This document shows positions 1 to 6,805 of a DNA stretch of 64,000 bases, piece by piece. Position 1 is the first letter of the stretch; every line of letters starts with the position of its first letter. The position numbers and the translations under genes are program-made. Where the stretch lies: positions 248,001-312,000 of the forward strand of contig JAQDQK010000001.1 of assembly GCA_027658995.1 (NCBI GenBank). The letters are read 5' to 3'. The notes below the pieces were generated by a model that searched no databases, was not told where the DNA came from, and saw only the letters and a program-made list of their open reading frames with translations. The DNA is from Propionibacteriaceae bacterium AM104-82. GTDB taxonomy: Bacteria; Actinomycetota; Actinomycetes; Propionibacteriales; Propionibacteriaceae.

Positions 1-660
1 CTCGGCATCACCGGCCGCGACATGCTGCTCGACTCGGAGGCCGACGCCACCGAGATCATGCAGCTCGGCTTCGGCGGCTCAAGGTTCAGGTTCGCCGCCC
101 GCGGCGGTGCCGTGATGTCCGTGTCCGACCTGCAGGGCAGGCGGATCGCCACCTCCTACCCGGGGCTGCTGCAGACCTACCTCGCCGACCAGGGCATTGA
201 CGCGGAACTCGTCAAGCTGGACGGCGCCGTCGAGTCGGCCATTCGGCTCGGGGTCGCCGACGTGGTCGCCGATGTCGTCGATACGGGCACCACGCTGCGC
301 CGCGCGGGCCTCGAGCTGTTCGGCGACGCAATCTGCACCTCCGTGGCGGTCCTGATCCAGCGCAACGGCGGAGGCGACCTGCCCCCGCAGGCCGAGGCGC
401 TGCGCACCCGCCTGAACTCGGTGCTCGTCGCCCAGAACTACCTGATGCTCGACTACAACGTCGAGCAGGCCAACCTCACCACCACCATCGACCTCGCGCC
501 CGGCGTCGAGGGCCCGACGGTGTCGAACCTCGCAAAGGAGGGCTGGTGCGCCGTGCGCGTGCTCGTCCCCCGCAAGGGCGTCCACCTCCTGATGGACCAG
601 TTGTACGAGGCGGGGGCCCGCGGCATCCTGCTGACGGAGTTGGCGGCGTGCAGGCTGTGA
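1..660 (+). CDS. hisG: ATP phosphoribosyltransferase, long form (5' end outside window)
   Basis: Catalyses the first step of histidine biosynthesis, joining ATP and PRPP to give phosphoribosyl-ATP. The frame is open from base 1 and starts inside the N-terminal domain with LGITGRDML. The PRPP-binding loop is visible as DVVDTGTTLRRAG at about residues 91-103 of the visible part. The last roughly 75 residues, including GPTVSNLAKEGWCAV, form the HisG C-terminal regulatory domain found in long-form enzymes, which act without HisZ and are inhibited by histidine. The stop overlaps the next gene. Only the N-terminal segment is missing. Confidence 0.95.
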   Translation, partial: LGITGRDMLLDSEADATEIMQLGFGGSRFRFAARGGAVMSVSDLQGRRIATSYPGLLQTYLADQGIDAELVKLDGAVESAIRLGVADVVADVVDTGTTLRRAGLELFGDAICTSVAVLIQRNGGGDLPPQAEALRTRLNSVLVAQNYLMLDYNVEQANLTTTIDLAPGVEGPTVSNLAKEGWCAVRVLVPRKGVHLLMDQLYEAGARGILLTELAACRL

Positions 661-1196
661 GGGACGAGCAGAGCACCCCGACGCCGTCCGAGGTTCCCGA
701 GCGGCTGGCCTACACCAGCCCGCCCGCGCTGATGACGGCCGTGGTGCTGTCGATCGTGCTGCTGTCGTTCTCGATGTTCGGCTGGTGGGCGCTCGGCAAG
801 GAGATCCGCAACCAGGTGACGTGGCTGCAGGCCGCGACGCTGCTGTTCTTCGTGTTCGTGATGATCGGCGTGATGCTGTCCGTGGGCTACTCGCGGCTGT
901 GGGCCAACGAGCAGGGCATCACGGTGCGCAACGGCCCGATCCTGCGCAAGTACCCCATCGACCAGATCGCGGGCGTGCGGCTGCGCAAGGGCGACCCCTG
1001 GAGCTCGCTGCTGCTGAAGGGCGACGGCGAACTGAAGCGTAAGCCGGTGCTCGCCATCCAGTCCCTGGAGGGTGAGGCGGGGGAGCGCAAGCTGATCGAA
1101 CTGCGCCGCTGGCTGGTCGAGCATGGCGCCACCTCCCGCGACGTGGTGATCCGCGACGCGGACGAGCCACCCGTCGAGGACGACGATCCCCGCTGA
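648..1196 (+). CDS. PH domain-containing membrane protein
   Basis: A 182-residue protein directly behind hisG. Two hydrophobic segments, about residues 30-50 (around VVLSIVLLSFSMFGWWAL) and 62-82 (around ATLLFFVFVMIGVML), precede a bacterial PH-like beta-rich domain that begins near residue 90 with LWANEQGITVRNGPI. The start is GTG at 648, because a GGAG at 636-639 sits 8 nt upstream; a second GTG at 657 is possible. Coding overlaps hisG by 13 bases, so the two are probably co-transcribed. Similar proteins often follow hisG in actinobacteria. The molecular role is unknown and membrane location is inferred from the helices. Confidence 0.75.
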   Translation: MQAVRDEQSTPTPSEVPERLAYTSPPALMTAVVLSIVLLSFSMFGWWALGKEIRNQVTWLQAATLLFFVFVMIGVMLSVGYSRLWANEQGITVRNGPILRKYPIDQIAGVRLRKGDPWSSLLLKGDGELKRKPVLAIQSLEGEAGERKLIELRRWLVEHGATSRDVVIRDADEPPVEDDDPR

Positions 1197-1209
1197 GGCC
1201 GCCGTCGGC

Positions 1210-2028
1210 ATGACGGAGCAGTGCGTGGACGGACTGCCTGTCCGACTTCGCGCGACGCACGACCTCGGCTTCCTGGGGCGCTGGGGTCGCGTCGTGCGGG
1301 TCTTCGATGATCAGGACTCGGGCAACCTCTGTTTCGGGATGTCCGGGCCGGACGGGCCGCTGTTTGTCAAGTACGCGGGGGCGCCGACCCGCCGTTTCGA
1401 GGGCCGGCCCGCCGACGCTGTCGCGGCACTCAGGGCCGCGCGCTACATCTACGAGGAACTCACCCATCCGGCCCTGATCGCGTTGCGGGAGGCCGTCGAG
1501 GTCGGTGAGGGATGTGCACTCGTGTTCGACTGGTTTGACGGCGTCAGCCTCGGTGCCCAATTCGAGGAGCGCGGGCGCCTCGGCGATCCATCGCCCGGGT
1601 TCCGGTCCTCAGTGGTGCGGCAGTTGTACGACTTCGGGGCGAGCGTCGCTGCGCAGGGTTTCGTGGCGATTGACCTGTACGACGCCTCGCTGCTGGTCGA
1701 CCCGATGACCGGAAGGCTCGCGGTGTGCGACATCGACTACTTCCGTCGGGCACCGGCCGTCAACGACATGGGACGCATGTGGGGTTCCGCCCGTTTCATG
1801 GCCCCTGAGGAACACGTGCTCGGCGCCGTGCTTGATGAGGTGACTAACGTCTTCACGCTGGGAGCGCTCGCCCACACCCTGCTCGGAAATGACCGGTCGA
1901 AGGGGCGTGCCGCGTGGCGCGGAACAGTGCGGCAGTGGGAGGTCGCCAAGCGCGCGATGGAACCGCAGCGGCATGCGCGGTGGCAGAGCGTCGCCGAACT
2001 GGCCGAGGCATGGCGCCGGGCCGGGTGA
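1210..2028 (+). CDS. Serine/threonine kinase-like protein with degenerate catalytic loop
   Basis: A 272-residue soluble protein with a eukaryotic-type kinase outline. FVKYAG at about 55-60 fits the strand carrying the ATP-binding lysine. AIDLYDASLLV near residue 152 replaces the HRDLxxxN loop, keeping the aspartate but having Ala for His and Ser for Asn. CDIDYF stands where DFG is expected, and ARFMAPEE matches the APE motif. It has no transmembrane or PASTA segment, unlike housekeeping PknB. It lies 13 bases behind the PH-domain gene on the same strand. It could be an active divergent kinase or a pseudokinase; the sequence does not decide. Confidence 0.72.
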   Translation: MTEQCVDGLPVRLRATHDLGFLGRWGRVVRVFDDQDSGNLCFGMSGPDGPLFVKYAGAPTRRFEGRPADAVAALRAARYIYEELTHPALIALREAVEVGEGCALVFDWFDGVSLGAQFEERGRLGDPSPGFRSSVVRQLYDFGASVAAQGFVAIDLYDASLLVDPMTGRLAVCDIDYFRRAPAVNDMGRMWGSARFMAPEEHVLGAVLDEVTNVFTLGALAHTLLGNDRSKGRAAWRGTVRQWEVAKRAMEPQRHARWQSVAELAEAWRRAG

Positions 2029-2044
2029 GTTTCGGGAGGGGCGG

Positions 2045-2557
2045 TCACATGATGCCGCGCTTGCGCAGCAGGGCCTCGATCTCGGCGTCCTCCGCGTCGA
2101 GACCCTTCTGCTGGGGCTGTGCCGTGCCCGCTGGCTTGGCCTGCGCGGCTGCCGCGGGGGCCGGGGCAGCCGGAGTCGTCCTGCCCGCCGCGATCGACGG
2201 CTTCGGGGCAGCGTCACCCTTGGTAGGCACAGCCTTGGGCTGCTCCGGCTGAGCGACGGGCTTGCGTCCCTTCGGCAGGAACGTGCCGATCACGAACAGC
2301 ACCAGGCCGCCGGCCGCCAGCCCCAGGCCCCACGCCGTCAGGTTGGTGAAGGGTGTGCGCTGGAACCAGTCGACCAGGCTGCGGATGCCGTTGATTGTCA
2401 GGTCGGTGACGCCCGTCAGGTACAGCCCGACGGGGATCGCGCCGAGCCCGATGCCCATCACCAGGGCGCGGACGCTGCGGTGCCGCGCCATCAGACCCGC
2501 CGCGATCGCGAGGATGACGATGGAGAGGCCGACGGTGATGATCAGCGAGGTTGGCAT
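2045..2557 (-). CDS. Small membrane protein with Ala/Pro-rich tail
   Basis: A 170-residue protein with an N-terminal hydrophobic helix (about 5-23), further helices around 32-50 and 74-93, then an Ala/Pro/Lys-rich linker of about 55 residues. A short charged C-terminal helix ends in EIEALLRKRGIM. This layout suggests a membrane anchor with a cytoplasmic flexible tail. The gene converges with the kinase-like gene and diverges from the SseB-like gene. CAGACT at 2565-2570 (minus strand) lies 7 nt before the ATG, which suits leaderless transcription. I do not recognise the family. Confidence 0.6.
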   Translation of the reverse strand: MPTSLIITVGLSIVILAIAAGLMARHRSVRALVMGIGLGAIPVGLYLTGVTDLTINGIRSLVDWFQRTPFTNLTAWGLGLAAGGLVLFVIGTFLPKGRKPVAQPEQPKAVPTKGDAAPKPSIAAGRTTPAAPAPAAAAQAKPAGTAQPQQKGLDAEDAEIEALLRKRGIM

Positions 2558-2600
2558 GGGTCCAAGTCTGTCACATGCCGGTGGCTGGCCCTATGGGCGC

Positions 2601-2606
2601 TAGTGT
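2601..2606 (+). promoter_or_regulatory. -10 box of the SseB-like gene
   Basis: TAGTGT lies 8 nt before the ATG at 2615 and there is no Shine-Dalgarno sequence between them. No clear -35 box is visible. This suggests a leaderless or nearly leaderless transcript. Confidence 0.45.
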
Positions 2607-2614
2607 CGTGACCC

Positions 2615-3157
2615 ATGAATGAGCTGCGTTCGCTTGCCCAGCCCAACTCGCGTTTCGCGGGTGACGACGGGTCGCCCGATCCGCTGACCCGCGAGGCCCT
2701 CGGCCGTGTGCGCGACCACAAGAGCTATATCCGCGCGATCGTCGCGCTGTGCACCAGCAGGCTGCTGATGCCGATCGTCGCGAGCGGTGACGAGTCGATG
2801 GACGGGCCTGACCCGGACAGGCACGCGGAGATGGCCGCCGTCACGCTGACCGACGACACCGGCAGCTATCTGCTCGGCTTCACGGGCATCGATTCGATGC
2901 GGCAGTGGAACGCCGACGCCCGCCCCGTGCCGTGCCTGCTCGACGAACTGTGCGCCACCGTCGAGGCGGCCGGCGCCGAACAGTTGCTGCTCGACGTCGC
3001 GGGCCCCGTCCCGTTCGTGATCTCGGGGGAGGCGCTGCGGCTGCTCGCCGACGGCAACGCCCTCGTCGAGTTCGAGGGCGAGGACTTCGCCTGGGTGAAG
3101 TACGCCGAGGCCGAGGCGGATACAGACCCCGAGACGGAGTCCGAGCCCGAGGCCTGA
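2615..3157 (+). CDS. SseB family protein
   Basis: A 180-residue protein resembling the SseB N-terminal domain family, with alternating strands such as MAAVTLTDDTGSYLLGFTG (about 70-90) and PVPFVISGEALRLL. The C-terminus is an acidic tail of mostly Glu, Asp and Pro. SseB-like proteins of this length are often found just upstream of infC in actinobacteria, as here. Their function in these bacteria is unknown; the name comes from a Salmonella secretion-related protein and says little about role. The start at 2615 agrees with the adjacent -10 box. Confidence 0.7.
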   Translation: MNELRSLAQPNSRFAGDDGSPDPLTREALGRVRDHKSYIRAIVALCTSRLLMPIVASGDESMDGPDPDRHAEMAAVTLTDDTGSYLLGFTGIDSMRQWNADARPVPCLLDELCATVEAAGAEQLLLDVAGPVPFVISGEALRLLADGNALVEFEGEDFAWVKYAEAEADTDPETESEPEA

Positions 3158-3179
3158 TCGGGCGCGGTGCGGGTCCCGA

Positions 3180-3261
3180 CTTGAGCATGTTTGGTAACTC
3201 GTTTGCCGACACGCCGCGAAAACGCGGCGTGTCGCGCAACGAGCAACCAAACATGCTCAAG
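3180..3261. repeat. 82-bp near-perfect palindrome between sseB-like gene and infC
   Basis: Two 39-nt arms (3180-3218 and 3223-3261) around an AAAA centre pair at 34 of 39 positions in exact register. The outer arms begin CTTGAGCATGTTTGGT and the inner arms are CGACACGCCGCG; the five mismatches sit together in the middle. No T-run follows, so it is not a typical terminator. It could be a cruciform-forming extragenic repeat (REP/MITE-like) or a transcript hairpin ending the sseB-like mRNA. Confidence 0.85.
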
Positions 3262-3292
3262 CAACCGCCCGGGCCCAGCCAACCACTCCGGT

Positions 3293-3321
3293 TTGGACAT
3301 CGAAGTCCAAGCCCGTAGACT
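3293..3321 (+). promoter_or_regulatory. Promoter of the infC-rpmI-rplT operon
   Basis: TTGGAC at 3293-3298 and TAGACT at 3316-3321 are separated by 17 bp, a near-consensus housekeeping sigma promoter. Transcription would start near 3328 and leave a leader of about 180 nt before infC. Confidence 0.65.
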
Positions 3322-3442
3322 GGCACGCGTTCATCGGCGGCCTCGGCTGCCCAGCAAGCGGAGATCACCCTCCCACCCGAGCAGCCACCGGTAGCCGGGT
3401 CACCGAACGGGCACGATCCGTCGTGCGCTGCTTCAGTGTCAG

Positions 3443-3467
3443 GGCCTCCGCATGCGCGGGGGCCTTT
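3443..3467 (+). promoter_or_regulatory. Leader hairpin upstream of infC, possible attenuator
   Basis: GGCCTCCGC (3443-3451) and GCGGGGGCC (3456-3464) form a 9-bp stem with one G-T pair and an ATGC loop, followed by TTT. It lies inside the infC leader, about 40 nt before the start codon. The short T-run makes it a weak terminator; an attenuator or translational control hairpin is plausible for an operon whose proteins IF-3 and L20 are autoregulated in other bacteria. Confidence 0.4.
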
Positions 3468-3505
3468 CGTCGTTGGACACGAGAAACTCACACACTGGAG
3501 GACCC

Positions 3506-4192
3506 ATCAGCACTGAACCGCGGATCAATGATCGCATCCGAGTACCCGAAGTCCGGCTCGTCGGCCCCAACGGCGAGCAGGTCGGCATCGTGCGCGTCGA
3601 GGACGCATTGCGTCTTGCGGCGGAGAACGATCTGGATCTCGTCGAAGTCGCGCCGATGGCACGCCCGCCGGTCGCGAAGCTGATGGACTACGGCAAGTTC
3701 AAGTTCGAGGCCGCTCAGAAGGAGCGCGACGCGCGACGCAACCAGTCGAACGTCAGCACCAAGGAGATGAAGCTCCGTCTCAAGATCGACAACCACGATT
3801 ACGAGACCAAGAAGGGCCACGTCGTCCGCTTCCTCAAGGGCGGCGACAAGGTCAAGATCACCATCATGTTCCGCGGACGTGAGCAGTCGCGTCCCGAACT
3901 CGGCATGGACCTGCTGCGCAGGCTCGCCGAGGACGTCGCCGAGTTCGGCTTCGTCGAGTCGGCCCCCAAGCAGGACGGCCGCAACATGCTGATGGTGCTC
4001 GGCCCGACCAAGAAGAAGACCGAGGCACGCGTGGACCAGGCCGCCGACCGCGACCGCCGCATGGCGCAGCGCAAGTCGAACGCCGAACTGGACAGGGCCG
4101 CCGAGGCCGAGATCCGGGCGTCCCACTCGTCCGACACTCCCAAGAAGAAGCGCGGTCCTGCAGACAACATGGACCCAGACATCGATCTCTGA
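3506..4192 (+). CDS. infC: Translation initiation factor IF-3 (AUC start codon)
   Basis: Binds the 30S subunit, prevents premature 50S joining and checks start-codon pairing. The conserved N-terminal segment [17 protein letters not shown] begins directly after ATC at 3506, which has GGAGG (3497-3501) 4 nt upstream; no ATG, GTG or TTG fits here. AUU or AUC starts are known for infC and underlie autoregulation, because IF-3 discriminates against them. The N domain spans about 1-75 and the C domain about 80-170. An additional tail of roughly 50 charged residues ends in MDPDIDL; such extensions are seen in actinobacterial IF-3. The protein has 228 residues. Confidence 0.95.
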   Translation: MSTEPRINDRIRVPEVRLVGPNGEQVGIVRVEDALRLAAENDLDLVEVAPMARPPVAKLMDYGKFKFEAAQKERDARRNQSNVSTKEMKLRLKIDNHDYETKKGHVVRFLKGGDKVKITIMFRGREQSRPELGMDLLRRLAEDVAEFGFVESAPKQDGRNMLMVLGPTKKKTEARVDQAADRDRRMAQRKSNAELDRAAEAEIRASHSSDTPKKKRGPADNMDPDIDL

Positions 4193-4230
4193 CGAGATCG
4201 AGACGAATAAGTAAGAAAGCGAGCCAAACA

Positions 4231-4437
4231 ATGCCGAAGATGAAGTCGCACTCCGGCGCGAAGAAGCGGTTCAAGACCACCGGAACGGGCAAGCTCCTGC
4301 GCCGCAAGGCCAACCTGGGCCACCTGAACGAGCACAAGTCCTCGCGGCGCATCCGCAGCCTGCAGGGCGACGAGGCCGTGGCCCCCGCCGACGCCAAGAA
4401 GATGCGCAAGCTCCTTGGCAAGCACAAGGGCCGCTGA
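4231..4437 (+). CDS. rpmI: 50S ribosomal protein L35
   Basis: A 68-residue basic protein with the typical opening [14 protein letters not shown] and the conserved [13 protein letters not shown] segment. It is incorporated late into the 50S subunit. It sits 38 bases behind infC and 63 bases before rplT, the usual arrangement. A purine-rich AAGAAAGCGAG precedes the ATG. Confidence 0.97.
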   Translation: MPKMKSHSGAKKRFKTTGTGKLLRRKANLGHLNEHKSSRRIRSLQGDEAVAPADAKKMRKLLGKHKGR

Positions 4438-4500
4438 GCCCTCACCCTCCCGTCCCACATCCACCCGTCGGAGAACCGACACACCCACTAGGAGTTATCC

Positions 4501-4869
4501 ATGGCACGCGTGAAGCGTTCTGTGAATGCGAAGAAGAAGCGTCGCGAAGTACTTGAGCTCGCCTCCGGTTACCGCGGCCAGCGTTCGCGTCTGTACCGCA
4601 AGGCGAAGGAGCAGATGCTCCACTCCGCCACCTACAGCTACCGCGACCGTCGCGCCAAGAAGGGCGACTTCCGCAGCCTCTGGATCCAGCGCATCAACGC
4701 CGCTGTCCGCGCCGAGGGCATGACCTACAACCGTTTCATCAACGGCCTGAAGAACGCCGGCGTCGAGGTGGATCGCAAGATCCTGGCCGAGCTGGCCGTC
4801 AACGACGTTGCCACGTTCAACGCCCTGGTTGCCGTCGCCAAGGACAACCAGCCCGCCGCTGCCGCCTGA
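4501..4869 (+). CDS. rplT: 50S ribosomal protein L20
   Basis: A 122-residue protein starting [15 protein letters not shown], with the L20 core [14 protein letters not shown]. It is essential for early 50S assembly on 23S rRNA and in some bacteria represses its own operon by binding the leader mRNA. AGGAG lies just upstream of the ATG. It is the third gene of the infC operon. Confidence 0.97.
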   Translation: MARVKRSVNAKKKRREVLELASGYRGQRSRLYRKAKEQMLHSATYSYRDRRAKKGDFRSLWIQRINAAVRAEGMTYNRFINGLKNAGVEVDRKILAELAVNDVATFNALVAVAKDNQPAAAA

Positions 4870-4880
4870 GGGGCGCGACA

Positions 4881-5681
4881 GTGACTCACGAACCGAACGC
4901 CGCCCCTGGCCTCAACGCCTCGGTGCTGCGTTCGGTTCGTCGTCTGACGCAGCGCCGTGGCCGTGATCTCACGGGCAAGTTCCTCGCGGAGGGCCGCCAG
5001 GCCGTTCGCGAGGCGCTCGCCACCGACGACCTCGTTGAGGAAGTCATCGTGATTGACGCCGACCGGCACGCCGACCTGCTCGAAGGGGTCGACCTCCCGA
5101 TCTGGCAGGCCACGGAGCATCAGATGCGCCAGCTCAGCGACACGGTGACCCCGCAGGGGATCATCGCGGTCTGCAGGCAGTTGCGCTACGACTGGGATGC
5201 CCTCGACGGCGCCCGGCTCGTGGTGATCTGCGCGCAGGTCCGCGACCCGGGAAACGCGGGCACCGTGATCCGCTGCGCCGACGCGTTCGGCGCCGATGCG
5301 GTGATCCTCACCGCTGGCAGCGTCGAGATCTACAACCCCAAGACGGTGCGATCAACCGTCGGCAGCCTGTTCCACATGCCCATCCTGACCGGCATCCCGC
5401 TCTCCGAGGCGGTCGACCGGGTCAAGGAGATGGGCATGACGGTGCTTGCGGCCGACGGCGTCGGCGCACCCCTCGACCTGCTCGCGGCCGACGGCGGCCT
5501 TGCCGGCCCCGTCGCCTGGATCATGGGCAACGAGGCGTGGGGACTGCCCGACGAGGACGCCCAACTGGCCGACCAGATCGTGGCAGTCCCGATGTGGGGA
5601 AAGGCGGAGAGCCTCAATCTCTCCAGCGCCGCGGCGGTGTGCCTGTACGCCACCGCCTCGGCCCAACGACGACAACGGTGA
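4881..5681 (+). CDS. tsnR: SpoU/TrmH-family 23S rRNA 2'-O-ribose methyltransferase
   Basis: A 266-residue protein with an N-terminal substrate-binding domain (about 1-105) and a C-terminal SPOUT knot methyltransferase domain. The SAM-knot motifs are clear: NAGTVIRCADAFGADAV (about 119-135), IMGNEAWGLP (about 213-222) and SLNLSSAAAVCLY near the end. It uses GTG at 4881, 11 bases behind rplT. The position between rplT and pheS matches the gene annotated tsnR in mycobacteria. The exact nucleotide target cannot be read from sequence, and TsnR here does not imply thiostrepton resistance. Confidence 0.85.
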   Translation: MTHEPNAAPGLNASVLRSVRRLTQRRGRDLTGKFLAEGRQAVREALATDDLVEEVIVIDADRHADLLEGVDLPIWQATEHQMRQLSDTVTPQGIIAVCRQLRYDWDALDGARLVVICAQVRDPGNAGTVIRCADAFGADAVILTAGSVEIYNPKTVRSTVGSLFHMPILTGIPLSEAVDRVKEMGMTVLAADGVGAPLDLLAADGGLAGPVAWIMGNEAWGLPDEDAQLADQIVAVPMWGKAESLNLSSAAAVCLYATASAQRRQR

Positions 5682-5695
5682 AGAGGGAGGGTCCC

Positions 5696-6805
5696 ATGTC
5701 AGGGCCTAACGACAACTTCGATCCCAAGCAGGTCGCCGCGCTCGATCCGGCGCAGATCGACGGCTTCGTGACGGAGGCGCTTGCCGCGATCGAGGCCGCC
5801 TCGACGACCGCGGAACTGAAGCAGGCGCGCCACGACCACGCGGGTGAGGTCTCGCCGCTGGCGCTCGCCAACCGCGAGATCGGGGCGCTGCCCCCGCATG
5901 CCCGCAAGGAGGCAGGCCAGCGCGTCGGGCAGGCGCGCGGCAGGCTGAACCAGGCGTTCGCCGCCCGCCAGGAGGCCCTCGCGGCCGCCGAGGAGGAGGC
6001 GACCCTGATCGCCGAGCGCGTCGACATGACGCTGCCGGTCGACCTCGGCCCCCGCGGTGCGCTGCACCCCGTCACCAACCTGATCGACGAGATGATCGAC
6101 GTCTTCGTCGCGATGGGCTGGGAGGTCGCAGACGGCCCGCAGGTCGAGTCGGAGTGGCACAACTTCGACGCCCTCAACCTCGCCCCCGATCACCCGGCCC
6201 GCGCGCTGCAGGACACCCTGTGGATCGATCCGCCGTCGGCAGGCAAGTTGCTGCGTACCCAGACCTCGCCGGTGCAGATCCGCGCGATGCTCGAGCGGGG
6301 CGTCCCGCTGTACATCATCAGCCCCGGGAAGGTGTTCCGCGCCGACGAGTACGACGCGACCCACCTGCCTGTCTTCCACCAACTCGAGGGCCTCGTCGTC
6401 GACAAGGGCATCTCGATGGCCGACCTGCGCGGCACGCTCGACCATCTGGCGCAGGCCATGTTCGGCGACGTCCGCACCCGGATGCGCCCCCACTACTTCC
6501 CGTTCACGGAACCGTCGGCCGAGGTCGACCTGCAGTGCTTCGTGTGCCATGGCGAGTCGGTCGGAAATCCCGATCGGCCCTGCCGCACCTGCCGCTCCGA
6601 GGGCTGGATCGAGTGGGGTGGCTGCGGCGTCGTCAACCCCCGCGTGCTCGCCGCCTGCGGCGTCGACCCCGAGGTCTACTCGGGCTTCGCCTTCGGCATG
6701 GGCGTCGACCGCACCGTGATGTTCCGCACCGGAGCGCCCGACCTTCGCGACTTCGTCGAGGGCGACATCCGCTTCAGCCGTTCGATCCTTGGAGGTGCCC
6801 GATGA
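5696..6805 (+). CDS. pheS: Phenylalanyl-tRNA synthetase alpha subunit
   Basis: The class II catalytic subunit of the alpha2-beta2 enzyme that charges tRNA-Phe. The start is ATG at 5696 behind GAGGGAGGG. The N-terminal 90 residues form a coiled-coil tRNA-binding arm. The catalytic core includes HPVTNLIDEMIDVFVAMGW, the substrate loops LLRTQTSPVQIR and motif 3, FGMGVDRTVMFR. A Cys cluster, CFVCHGESV and PCRTCRS, lies near residues 279-299 as in other bacterial PheS. Length 369 is normal. Its TGA overlaps the ATG of pheT. Confidence 0.97.
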   Translation: MSGPNDNFDPKQVAALDPAQIDGFVTEALAAIEAASTTAELKQARHDHAGEVSPLALANREIGALPPHARKEAGQRVGQARGRLNQAFAARQEALAAAEEEATLIAERVDMTLPVDLGPRGALHPVTNLIDEMIDVFVAMGWEVADGPQVESEWHNFDALNLAPDHPARALQDTLWIDPPSAGKLLRTQTSPVQIRAMLERGVPLYIISPGKVFRADEYDATHLPVFHQLEGLVVDKGISMADLRGTLDHLAQAMFGDVRTRMRPHYFPFTEPSAEVDLQCFVCHGESVGNPDRPCRTCRSEGWIEWGGCGVVNPRVLAACGVDPEVYSGFAFGMGVDRTVMFRTGAPDLRDFVEGDIRFSRSILGGAR

